Positions 42,397-50,515 of a stretch of 64,000 nt of DNA are shown in pieces. The DNA is from Gimibacter soli. GTDB taxonomy: Bacteria; Pseudomonadota; Alphaproteobacteria; Sphingomonadales; Kordiimonadaceae. A model generated the notes under the pieces. The model saw only the letters and a list, made by a program, of their open reading frames with translations, was not told the DNA's origin and made no database searches. Within the stretch, counting starts at the first letter, position 1. Every line of letters starts with the position of its first letter. Made by a program: the position numbers and the translations under genes. Location: contig NZ_CP116805.1 in assembly GCF_028463845.1 (NCBI RefSeq), positions 682,001-746,000 on the forward strand. Direction: 5' to 3'.

Positions 42397-42415
42397 CTAC
42401 TTATGGACTTGCCAG

Positions 42416-44197
42416 TCAGGCAGCGAGGGGCGCGGTCGCCTCCATGAGCCATGCCTTGGCTTCTTCGGCGATCAGTGGCGCGATGCGCTGGCGGACTTCC
42501 GTGTGATAGCCATCAAGCCACGCAATTTCACTGGCGGACATCTGGGCGACATCGATCAGGTTCTTGTCGATAGGGGCCCAGGTCAGGTTCTCGAAGCCGA
42601 GCATCGGCCATTCGGTGCCTTCGCCCACCGGCTGCACCATCACCAGATTCTCGATGCGGATGCCATAGGCGCCGACCTTGTAGTAGCCCGGTTCGTTCGA
42701 CAGGATCATGCCTTCGGCAAGCGGCACGTCGGTGCCGAACTTGGCGATGCGCTGCGGGCCTTCATGGACAGACAGGTACGAGCCCACACCGTGGCCGGTG
42801 CCGTGGTCATAATCCACGCCGGCTTCCCACAGGGGGCGGCGCGCGATGGAATCAAGCGCCCGGCCCGCCGTGCCGATGGGGAAACGCGTCTGGCTCAGCG
42901 CAATATGGCCGCGCAGAACCCGGGTGAAGCGGTCCTTCATCTCGTCAGACGGCGTGCCGACGATGATGGTGCGGGTGATATCGGTGGTGCCATCGAGATA
43001 CTGGCCGCCGCTATCGACGAGATAAATTTCATCGATCTTGATGGGGCGGTTGCTCTCCGGGCTCACCCGATAGTGCGGCAGCGCGGCGTGCGGGCCGGCA
43101 GCCGAGATGGTGTCGAAGCTTTTGTCCTTCAGCATGCCTTGCTTCTGGCGGAAGGCCCACAGCTTGTCGGCGGCTTTCAGCTCGTCCAGCCCGCCCTTCG
43201 GCGCCTCGACCGACAGCCAGTGCAGGAATTCGCTGACCGCGACGCCGTCGCGCACATGGGCGTCACGCGCACCTTGCTGCTCGACACGGTTCTTGCGGGC
43301 CTTCATCAGGACGCAGGGATCTTTTTCCTCGATGAGCTTGGCGCCGGCCGCCTTCAGCGTTGCAAAGACCTTGGCATTGTTGGTGGCGCGGTCCACGAGG
43401 ACAGACTTGCCCTTCATGCCGGCAAGGGCGGGATAAAATTCGTCGCGCGGGCGCAGGCGCACGCCGTTTCCGAGATGGGTGCGCAGGGCATCCGTCACCT
43501 TGGCTTCGTTGATGAACAAGTCACCCGTGCCATCGGCATTCATCAGCGCGAAGGCGTGGGTCACCGGCGTGTTCGAAACGTCGGTGCCGCGAATGTTGAA
43601 AGCCCATGCAACGCTATCGAGCATCGTGATGACGGCGGCATCGGCGCCCGCAGCCTTCAGGTCTGATGCGATGCGGGTGCGTTTCTCAGAGGCGGATTCG
43701 CCTGTGTAGCCATCGCTATGGGCCACAGCGGGCGCGAGCGGCGCGGCGGGCTGATCGGCCCAGACGGCATCGATGGGGTTGCCCTCTACCGCGACAAGCT
43801 CGATCCCCTTCATGGCAAAGGCCTCGCGGGCGAGGGCTTCCCATGCGACGGTCGCCAGTTCCTGATCGTAGCCGATCTTCGCGCCCTTCGCCGATTTCTC
43901 GACCGTCCATTTCAGGAGCGGGAATTTCTCGAAATGGTGGCGCTCGATATATTTGTCGTCCACTTCGTCGACCACCTGCACGGTATAGCGGCCATCGACA
44001 AAGATCGCGGCCTTGTCGAGCAGTACCACGGCATTGCCCGCCGAACCGTTGAAGCCGGTGACCCACGCCAGCCGCTGCGCATAGGCGCCGACATATTCGC
44101 TCATATGCTCGTCGGTCAGCGGGATGATGAAACCGTCAAGGCCGCGCGCTTTCAGCTCGCCGCGCAGCGCCTCGAGATGGGCAGGATTGGTCGCCAA
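42416..44197 (-). CDS. pepP: Xaa-Pro aminopeptidase (aminopeptidase P)
   Basis: A 593-residue M24B metallopeptidase that removes the N-terminal residue from peptides with proline second. It has the long three-domain form. The metal site shows LVDSGGQYLDGTTDITRT (two Asp), GTGHGVGSYLSVHEG (His) and SNEPGYYKVGAYGIRIEN (two Glu). The start is a TTG at 44197 supported by AAGGAG 8 bases upstream; no ATG lies nearby. It has no signal peptide and is probably cytoplasmic. It diverges from the oligopeptidase B gene. Confidence 0.94.
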   Translation of the reverse strand: MATNPAHLEALRGELKARGLDGFIIPLTDEHMSEYVGAYAQRLAWVTGFNGSAGNAVVLLDKAAIFVDGRYTVQVVDEVDDKYIERHHFEKFPLLKWTVEKSAKGAKIGYDQELATVAWEALAREAFAMKGIELVAVEGNPIDAVWADQPAAPLAPAVAHSDGYTGESASEKRTRIASDLKAAGADAAVITMLDSVAWAFNIRGTDVSNTPVTHAFALMNADGTGDLFINEAKVTDALRTHLGNGVRLRPRDEFYPALAGMKGKSVLVDRATNNAKVFATLKAAGAKLIEEKDPCVLMKARKNRVEQQGARDAHVRDGVAVSEFLHWLSVEAPKGGLDELKAADKLWAFRQKQGMLKDKSFDTISAAGPHAALPHYRVSPESNRPIKIDEIYLVDSGGQYLDGTTDITRTIIVGTPSDEMKDRFTRVLRGHIALSQTRFPIGTAGRALDSIARRPLWEAGVDYDHGTGHGVGSYLSVHEGPQRIAKFGTDVPLAEGMILSNEPGYYKVGAYGIRIENLVMVQPVGEGTEWPMLGFENLTWAPIDKNLIDVAQMSASEIAWLDGYHTEVRQRIAPLIAEEAKAWLMEATAPLAA

Positions 44198-44364
44198 TTT
44201 CCGGACTCCTTGGGGGACTTTTTCTCTGCCCGCTTTCTCGCAAGACCGGCGCCTTTTGGCAAGGGGGCGGCGCGTGCCTTGTCGGGCGGTCGTGCTTTAC
44301 AGCGGGTAGGCTGCGGGGGTAGGGATGAAGGATATTTTCCTTCCAAGGCCCGGATACTAACGCC

Positions 44365-46452
44365 ATGCATCACCAGCTTCTCGCCCCCGAAAGCCCTGCC
44401 GCCCCGAAGGCCGAGCGCCGCCCGTTCAGCGTCACCCATCACGGGGTCACGCTTGAAGACCCGTATGCCTGGCTGAAAGACCCTACCTATCCGGAGGTGA
44501 AGGACGAGGATATCCTTGGCTATCTATCGCAAGAAAACGCTTATTTCGAATCCGTAATGAAACCCTATGAAGGGCTCACCGAAACCCTTTTCGCCGAGAT
44601 CAAGGGCCGGGTGAAGGAAGATGATGCGGGCGTGCCGTGGGCGGAAGGGGCCTATGATTTCTACTGGGCCTTCGTGCCCGGCGCCCAGTACCGGACATGG
44701 TATTACCGTCCGCGTGCGGCCAGCCCGTTTGCGGCAGGCGACTGGCAGGTTTTGCTGGATGAAACAGCCGAGGCTGGTGAGCGCGAATTTTTCCGCCTCG
44801 GGGCGCTCGCCGTCAGCCCCGATGGCCGGTATCTCGCCATGAGCGCCGACACATCGGGCGCCGAGCGATTCGCAATCCGGGTGAAGGATCTGGCCACCGG
44901 TCTCTGGCACGATACCGAGGTTGAGGAAAGCTCGGGCGAGGTGGTGTGGACGAGCGATTCATCCGCCTTTTATTTCGTCCGGGTTTCCAAGGAATGGCGG
45001 CCCTTCCTTGTGTGCCGGCAACCGCTGAAGGGCGGCAAACCGGTGCCGCTCTATGAGGAAAAGGACGCCAGCTTTTTTGTCCATATCGCCGAATCGTCCT
45101 CGAAGGCGCAGATGATGATTCGAATCAGCGATCATGTGACGGCAGAGGCCTGGGCCGTGCCGCTTGGCGAGGATGAACCGCAGCCGGTATGCCTGTCACC
45201 GCGCCGCACCCATCATGATTATTTCGCCGATCATGGCGCGGACGGCTTCTATGTGCGGTCCAACAAGGATCACAAGAATTTCGGCCTCTATCACAGCGAT
45301 GATGCCGCCGCTGGCGAAGCCGCATGGGTGCCGGTGCGCATGGGGGACGACCGGCTTTATATCCACGGCTTTTCGCTCTTCAAGGGTTTTACAGTCCTTG
45401 AGGAACGCGAGGAAGGGCTGGACCGTATCCGCATTCTGGCAGCAGGCGGCGAGCATACGGTCGATTTCCCCGAAGATGTGGCCGAAGCCGCGGTTGGCCA
45501 TAACGCGGAATATGACCAGCCCTTCGTGCGGCTGGCGTACTCCAGCATGATCACGCCCGCGACCGTTTATGATTATGACGTCGCCGCGCGCGGGCTGACC
45601 GTGCGCAAGGTGCAGGAAATCCCCTCAGGGTACGACCGCGATGCCTATCACACCGAACGGGTGATGATCGAAGCGCGCGACGGCACGCTGGTGCCGGTGA
45701 GCCTTGTGTACCGCAAGGACTGGATCCGCGGCACGGCGGCGCCGATGCATCTTTATGGATACGGCGCTTACGGCCTTGGTATGAGCCCCAGCTTCTCGGC
45801 CTCGCGCCTTTCGCTTTTGGATCGCGGTTTTGCCTATGCCATCGCGCACATCCGGGGCGGGGACGAGCTGGGTTATGGCTGGTACGAGGCAGGCAAGCTT
45901 GATCGCCGCACCAATACGTTCAACGATTTTGTCGATGTGGCGAAGGGGCTGATCGCTTCGGGTTACACCACCGCCGGGCATATCAGCATTTCGGGTGGCA
46001 GTGCGGGCGGCGAACTGATGGGGGCGGTGGCCAATCAGGCGCCGGAGCTTTTCAAGGCCGTGGTGCTGCATGTGCCGTTCGTCGATGTGCTGAACACCAT
46101 GCTTGATGCCGACCTGCCGCTCACCCCCATCGAATGGCCCGAATGGGGCAATCCGATCGAGGATGCGGCAGCGTTTGAAATCATCCGCAGCTATTGCCCC
46201 TATACGAATATCGAGGCCAAGGCCTATCCGCCGATGATGGTGACTGGCGGGCTGAACGATCCGCGGGTGACCTATTGGGAACCGGCGAAATGGACGGCCA
46301 AGCTGCGCGCCACCAAAACGGATAACAATCTGCTCGTCATGAAGATCAACATGGGCGCGGGCCACGGTGGCAAGTCAGGCCGGTTCGAGCGCCTGCACGA
46401 GGTTGCCGAGGAATTCACCTTTGTCCTGATGGCCTTCGGCAAAGCGGACTAG
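44365..46452 (+). CDS. ptrB: Oligopeptidase B
   Basis: A 695-residue S9A serine peptidase that cuts after Arg or Lys in short peptides. An N-terminal beta-propeller (DPYAWLKDPTYPEV to about residue 400) covers the catalytic domain. The triad is Ser in SGGSAGGELMGA, Asp in GGLNDPRVTYWEPAKW and His in GAGHGGKSGRFE. IRGGDELGYGWYEAGK is the S9A signature. It diverges from pepP; a processing partnership in peptide degradation is plausible. Confidence 0.95.
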   Translation: MHHQLLAPESPAAPKAERRPFSVTHHGVTLEDPYAWLKDPTYPEVKDEDILGYLSQENAYFESVMKPYEGLTETLFAEIKGRVKEDDAGVPWAEGAYDFYWAFVPGAQYRTWYYRPRAASPFAAGDWQVLLDETAEAGEREFFRLGALAVSPDGRYLAMSADTSGAERFAIRVKDLATGLWHDTEVEESSGEVVWTSDSSAFYFVRVSKEWRPFLVCRQPLKGGKPVPLYEEKDASFFVHIAESSSKAQMMIRISDHVTAEAWAVPLGEDEPQPVCLSPRRTHHDYFADHGADGFYVRSNKDHKNFGLYHSDDAAAGEAAWVPVRMGDDRLYIHGFSLFKGFTVLEEREEGLDRIRILAAGGEHTVDFPEDVAEAAVGHNAEYDQPFVRLAYSSMITPATVYDYDVAARGLTVRKVQEIPSGYDRDAYHTERVMIEARDGTLVPVSLVYRKDWIRGTAAPMHLYGYGAYGLGMSPSFSASRLSLLDRGFAYAIAHIRGGDELGYGWYEAGKLDRRTNTFNDFVDVAKGLIASGYTTAGHISISGGSAGGELMGAVANQAPELFKAVVLHVPFVDVLNTMLDADLPLTPIEWPEWGNPIEDAAAFEIIRSYCPYTNIEAKAYPPMMVTGGLNDPRVTYWEPAKWTAKLRATKTDNNLLVMKINMGAGHGGKSGRFERLHEVAEEFTFVLMAFGKAD

Positions 46453-46536
46453 GGCACCCTCCCTTGTTGCGCTGCCCGTGCCGCTTGCCTAAGGTTGCGA
46501 CTGAAGTGTCTGAAAAACCATGTGCTGCAGGCTGTT

Positions 46537-47328
46537 ATGACATCTGATCCGACCGAAAAGCCGATCAGGCATCCGGGCAAGGAAGTCTCCACGAGCGATG
46601 CCTCGGGGGCCCGGTTCAATGTCGATCCGGCCACGAATGCCGAAGGACTGGTGGACGCGGCAGCGACGGGGTTCCGGGTCTGGCCCGTCTATGCCCGCTA
46701 CACGGCCGCGGACGCCCCCTATTTCGGCACGTTCGATACGGCGCTTGATACCGTCTGGGTGCGCGAGGGGCTTGTTGACCGTTTGCGGGCGGCGGATGCA
46801 GCGCTTGCCCGTGAAGGCCTCGCCTTGCAGCTTCTGGATGGCTACCGCCCGATTGCCTTCCAGCGGGAGCTCTGGCGCTGGTTCCTGGCGGAAGCCGCCC
46901 GCCGCACCGGCAAGCCGGAGGCGGACGCCGATACCATCCGGCTGGCGCAGCGATATTGCTCGAACCCCGCGATCTTCAAGGAAGATGACCCGACGAGTTT
47001 TCCACTGCATTATAGCGGCGGTGCGGTGGATGTGTGGCTTGTGCGGCGCGAGGATGGGTCACCTGTCGATATGGGCGGTATTTTCGATGACCCGAGCGAT
47101 GTCAGCACCACGACATGGTTCGAGGACCAGCCCTGCGACACGGCAGCGGATAAGGCAGCGCGCCGTCACCGCCGCCTGCTCTTTTGGGCGATGATTGACG
47201 CCGGGTTCGTCAATATGGCGTCTGAATGGTGGCACTATGAATATGGCAGCCGGACATGGTGTCAGGCGCTGGGGCACGACAGGCTGCTTTATGCGGCACC
47301 ACCCGGGGGGCTGCCGGGGGCGGACTGA
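46537..47328 (+). CDS. M15-family D-alanyl-D-alanine dipeptidase (VanX type)
   Basis: A 263-residue zinc dipeptidase. The VanX-type zinc site is represented by HYSGGAVDVWL (His and Asp) and SEWWHYEYG (catalytic Glu and His). LLDGYRPIAFQRELW is the conserved Arg-containing motif. It lacks a clear signal peptide, so it probably acts in the cytoplasm on D-Ala-D-Ala or related dipeptides from wall turnover. The ATG at 46537 is preferred over a longer frame. It precedes an unrecognised membrane protein by 20 bases. Confidence 0.88.
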   Translation: MTSDPTEKPIRHPGKEVSTSDASGARFNVDPATNAEGLVDAAATGFRVWPVYARYTAADAPYFGTFDTALDTVWVREGLVDRLRAADAALAREGLALQLLDGYRPIAFQRELWRWFLAEAARRTGKPEADADTIRLAQRYCSNPAIFKEDDPTSFPLHYSGGAVDVWLVRREDGSPVDMGGIFDDPSDVSTTTWFEDQPCDTAADKAARRHRRLLFWAMIDAGFVNMASEWWHYEYGSRTWCQALGHDRLLYAAPPGGLPGAD

Positions 47329-47348
47329 ACGCACGGATTGGGGGCAAG

Positions 47349-48506
47349 ATGAGCACGGACGCACAAACGGACCGGTCCTATCTCGGGGCCTTTGTCACGG
47401 TTCTCTCGGCAACGCTGATACTGGCGCTGCTGAAATATTACCTGATCGACCAGGGCTATGTCGCGCCCGACAGCATCTTTGATTATCTCCTCGGGATCGT
47501 GGTGGACGGCCTTGTCGTCGTCGCCGTGCTTGAAATCCTCCTGCGCTACCAGGACAGCAACCTGATGCGCCGGGTCATCGCTGCCTCGATCACGCAGGTG
47601 CTGACCGGCAAGCTCAAGGCGCTCGACAAGGAGGTCCAGAACACCATCGTCAAGGAATCGATCAACAGCCGCCTCGGCGACCATTATGGCTCGATCCTGT
47701 TCAACGAATTCATCCAGCCCTATATCGGCGGCTACAAACATTACCGCGACAATTTCCATTACAGCGTGAAGTTCAAGGGCATGGCGGCGGACAGCATGCC
47801 GGTCGTTGAGGGCGCAGGCAGCGCCTTTGTGGCGGCCCTTGCGGCAAACACCGAACGCTACAACTGGAACGTCCAGAATATCCGCTATATCCGCAAGGGC
47901 TACACCGACGGGACGGCGGCGGCAGGCTTTGTTTCGGTCCACTTCTATTTCACGGATGATGATCTTGAACGCTCCTTCCGGCGCGACGATGTTTTCATGC
48001 GCGAAGTGCTGTCGCTTGACCCCAAGGAGCGCGAGGCCCTGCATGAACTGCTGAGCGACGAAAAGGCGCTCGAAGCTGTGATACGGGACGTGTTCGGCTT
48101 CCGGGCGTGGGGCGTTGAAAGCCAGAAGCCGCTCACCTTCACCGTCGTCGGGCACAAGGGCACCCTGACGAACGTCACCTTCATCGAAATTCAGGTGGAA
48201 AATGAAAGTGGCCATCTCGAGGGTTCAGGCTGCGAGATCGAGTTCCGCATGCCGTGGCTCAAGGAATCCACCAAATTTGTGATGATGCTGCCGGTGCCGA
48301 CCACGCCGGGCGCGCAATTGCGGTTCGAAAAGACCGAAAACCAGCGCGACCTCAGCATGACATCCTTCCTGTCGCAGCTTGATCACGATTGCTACACAAC
48401 CCGCATCTTCCCGCGCACGGGCTCGGCCACCGAAACGATCGAGATCGAAACCACGAAATGGACCTTCCCCAAAAGTGGGGTGGTCTATCACTGGCGGCAG
48501 GTCTGA
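47349..48506 (+). CDS. Two-helix membrane protein of unknown function
   Basis: A 385-residue protein I do not recognise. Two membrane helices at about 12-30 and 42-62 are followed by a helical cytoplasmic part (residues 65-140, with SNLMRRVIAASITQVLTG) and a larger beta-rich domain (about 165-385) ending VVYHWRQV. Tyr, Phe and charged residues are abundant and no enzyme motif is seen. It lies 20 bases after the VanX-type gene, so the two are probably co-transcribed. The layout, membrane anchor plus soluble sensing domain, resembles receptor-like proteins, which is inference. Confidence 0.8.
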   Translation: MSTDAQTDRSYLGAFVTVLSATLILALLKYYLIDQGYVAPDSIFDYLLGIVVDGLVVVAVLEILLRYQDSNLMRRVIAASITQVLTGKLKALDKEVQNTIVKESINSRLGDHYGSILFNEFIQPYIGGYKHYRDNFHYSVKFKGMAADSMPVVEGAGSAFVAALAANTERYNWNVQNIRYIRKGYTDGTAAAGFVSVHFYFTDDDLERSFRRDDVFMREVLSLDPKEREALHELLSDEKALEAVIRDVFGFRAWGVESQKPLTFTVVGHKGTLTNVTFIEIQVENESGHLEGSGCEIEFRMPWLKESTKFVMMLPVPTTPGAQLRFEKTENQRDLSMTSFLSQLDHDCYTTRIFPRTGSATETIEIETTKWTFPKSGVVYHWRQV

Positions 48507-48512
48507 GGCCTG

Positions 48513-48956
48513 TCAGGCCTCCATCGCCCGCAGGTTTTCGAACATCGCGGCCATCGGGGCGAGGTCGTAGCCGGCCACTGCCCCGCGTTCGATCAGCTCG
48601 TCGGTCGAAAGCCCTTTCGTGTAAGCCTCGGCCATCGCCCAGAGCACGCAGGAACGCGTGCCGGAGCGGCAATAGGCCAGCACCTTCTCGCCGTCTGCTT
48701 CCTTCAGCGAGGCCGCCATCTGCTGCACGGCATCCAGCGTGAACTGCCCCGAGGCAATCGGGATCAGCACCAGCGGAATGCCCTTCGCGGCGGCGTGCGC
48801 CTTCAGCTCGGCAAGCGGCGGCTGGCCCGCTTCCTCGCCGTCTGGTCGGTTGCAGATGATAAGCTTCACGCCGTCTGCGGCGGCGCGGTCGATATCTTCC
48901 TCGCTGATCTGCGGAGCCACGCTGATCAGGTCGGTCACTTGACGGAAATCGGTCAT
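48513..48956 (-). CDS. DUF442/TIGR01244 phosphatase-like protein
   Basis: A 147-residue protein of the TIGR01244 (DUF442) family, related to dual-specificity phosphatases. The active-site loop YCRSGTRS has the Cx5R pattern, and ICNRPDGEE is the conserved upstream motif. In other bacteria this domain is fused to sulfide-metabolism hydrolases or rhodaneses. The start at 48956 (MTDFRQVTDLISVAP) is the family start. It faces the preceding membrane protein and diverges from ompW. Confidence 0.9.
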   Translation of the reverse strand: MTDFRQVTDLISVAPQISEEDIDRAAADGVKLIICNRPDGEEAGQPPLAELKAHAAAKGIPLVLIPIASGQFTLDAVQQMAASLKEADGEKVLAYCRSGTRSCVLWAMAEAYTKGLSTDELIERGAVAGYDLAPMAAMFENLRAMEA

Positions 48957-49126
48957 GGTTGCCCCCTTGTCACTCAACACCGGTGCATTGTTCAGGCTGC
49001 GACAAGCTGACGCAACCGAAATTGATCTATCGCAAAGGAAAACCAAGCAAAAAAGCGCTTTATGCGGGCATTGAAACGGCGCCGGCTGCCTCCCCAATGG
49101 CGGGCGCCAAGTCAGGGAGACAAACA

Positions 49127-49756
49127 ATGACCCTTTCCGCAAAGTTCCTTTCGGGTGCGGCCCTTGCTGCGATGCTGATCTCGGTTCCTGCCTCGGCAGA
49201 AGCCGGTGACTGGCTGATGCGCCTGCGCGGCGTTTATGTGAAAGCCGATGACAGCGCCACGATCAGCGCGATTGGCGGCACCAGCGATGTCGGCACCGAA
49301 TTCACGGGCGAAGTGGACTTCACCTATTTCATCACCGACAAGTTCGCTGCCGAGCTGATCCTTGCCACCACCAAGCATTCGGTGGCCGCTGTGGACACCG
49401 CCCTTGGTGATGTGGACCTCGGCTCCGTGTGGCTGCTGCCGCCGACCCTGACCTTCCAGTATCACCCGCTGGCGGGCGAGAAGGTCAGCCCCTATATCGG
49501 CGCCGGTGTGAACTACACCATGTTCTATAACGAAGATGCACCGGGCGGCACGGTCACCGCGATCGACTACAAGAACAAGTTCGGTCTTGCGGCCCAGGCT
49601 GGCGTGGACATCGCGATGGGCGAGAAATGGTTCATCAACTTCGATGTGAAGAAAATCTGGCTCAACACCGATGTCTCGCTCAATGGCGGCGCCATTACCG
49701 CCGACGTTGACATCGATCCCTGGATCTTCGGCGCGGGCTTCGGCTTCCGCTTCTGA
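49127..49756 (+). CDS. ompW: OmpW family outer-membrane protein
   Basis: A 209-residue beta-barrel protein: signal peptide MTLSAKFLSGAALAAMLISVPASA, GDWLMRLRGVYV, LPPTLTFQYHPL, YIGAGVNYTMFY and the C-terminal FGAGFGFRF with the terminal Phe typical of outer-membrane barrels. OmpW forms an eight-stranded barrel for small hydrophobic molecules and is often controlled by oxygen or metal supply. GGGAG lies 8 bases before the ATG. Confidence 0.94.
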   Translation: MTLSAKFLSGAALAAMLISVPASAEAGDWLMRLRGVYVKADDSATISAIGGTSDVGTEFTGEVDFTYFITDKFAAELILATTKHSVAAVDTALGDVDLGSVWLLPPTLTFQYHPLAGEKVSPYIGAGVNYTMFYNEDAPGGTVTAIDYKNKFGLAAQAGVDIAMGEKWFINFDVKKIWLNTDVSLNGGAITADVDIDPWIFGAGFGFRF

Positions 49757-49776
49757 TCCAAGGCCTTATCCCTGGC

Positions 49777-49859
49777 AAGGGGGTCGCCCTCCTCAAGCAC
49801 CCCCTTTCCTCTTGGGCGCCAGTTTCCTCGCTACCCCGGGGAACGGCGCCCGTTCTTTT
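49777..49859 (+). terminator. Terminator region after ompW
   Basis: Two hairpins follow ompW. AAGGGGGT (49777-49784) pairs with ACCCCCTT (49799-49806). GGGCGCC (49814-49820) pairs with GGCGCCC (49845-49851) around an inner CCCC/GGGG, followed by GTTCTTTT. Either could terminate ompW; the glycosylase gene ends just beyond on the other strand. Confidence 0.65.
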
Positions 49860-49870
49860 GGGGTAAGGCC

Positions 49871-50500
49871 CTAAAGCGGCGCGTTTGAATAATAGTGCCA
49901 GGCGAGCAGCGCCACGGCGCTCCGATGCGGGCGCCAGCGTTCGCCGATTTCGTCCAGCGCCTTCGGGGTCGGGCGGTCTTCGTGCCCGATGATACGGCCC
50001 ACGCCCACGCGCACCGCAAGGTCATCCACCGGCCACATGTCGGCCCGGCCGAGCGCGAACATCATGTACATCTCGGCGCTCCAGCGCCCCAGCCCTTTCA
50101 CGGCGGTGATCGCCTTTACCGCTTCGGCGTCTGACATATGCGGCAGCTTTTCGAAATCGAGCCGGCCTTCCATGATCTCCACCGCGAGGCTGCGGGCATA
50201 ACTGATTTTCTGGCGCGACAGGCCGGCGCCGCGCAGGGGCTCGTCTTCCAGCGCCATCAGGGCTGCGGGCGACACGCCGTCCGTCATCAGGGCATAGACC
50301 CGTTCGCGGATCGTGGCGGCGGCCTTCACCGAGAGCTGCTGGCCGGCGATGACGGACAGAAGCGTCTTGAAGCCATGCTCGATGCGGCGCTCGTTCGGGA
50401 AGCCGACAAGTTCTACCGCGGCGGCGATATGCTTGTCCTTCCTGCCAAGGCTTTCGAGCATCAAGCGGATATCGGCCGCAGTCAGGGCATAGTCGGTCAT
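49871..50500 (-). CDS. DNA-3-methyladenine glycosylase II-like protein
   Basis: A 209-residue HhH-GPD base-excision repair glycosylase (AlkA type without the N-terminal domain). The helix-hairpin-helix VKGLGRWSAEMYMMFAL leads to the catalytic Asp in DMWPVDDLAVRVG. IAGQQLSVKAAATIRER is the second family motif. It removes alkylated bases from DNA. It is followed, on the same strand, by no close partner. Confidence 0.93.
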   Translation of the reverse strand: MTDYALTAADIRLMLESLGRKDKHIAAAVELVGFPNERRIEHGFKTLLSVIAGQQLSVKAAATIRERVYALMTDGVSPAALMALEDEPLRGAGLSRQKISYARSLAVEIMEGRLDFEKLPHMSDAEAVKAITAVKGLGRWSAEMYMMFALGRADMWPVDDLAVRVGVGRIIGHEDRPTPKALDEIGERWRPHRSAVALLAWHYYSNAPL

Positions 50501-50515
50501 GGGCGCAATTCTTTC

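Noticed and set aside
49022-49035. FNR-like TTGAT-N4-CGCAA upstream of ompW
   Set aside because: Only the first half-site matches and the second keeps three of five bases, so it is not reliable.
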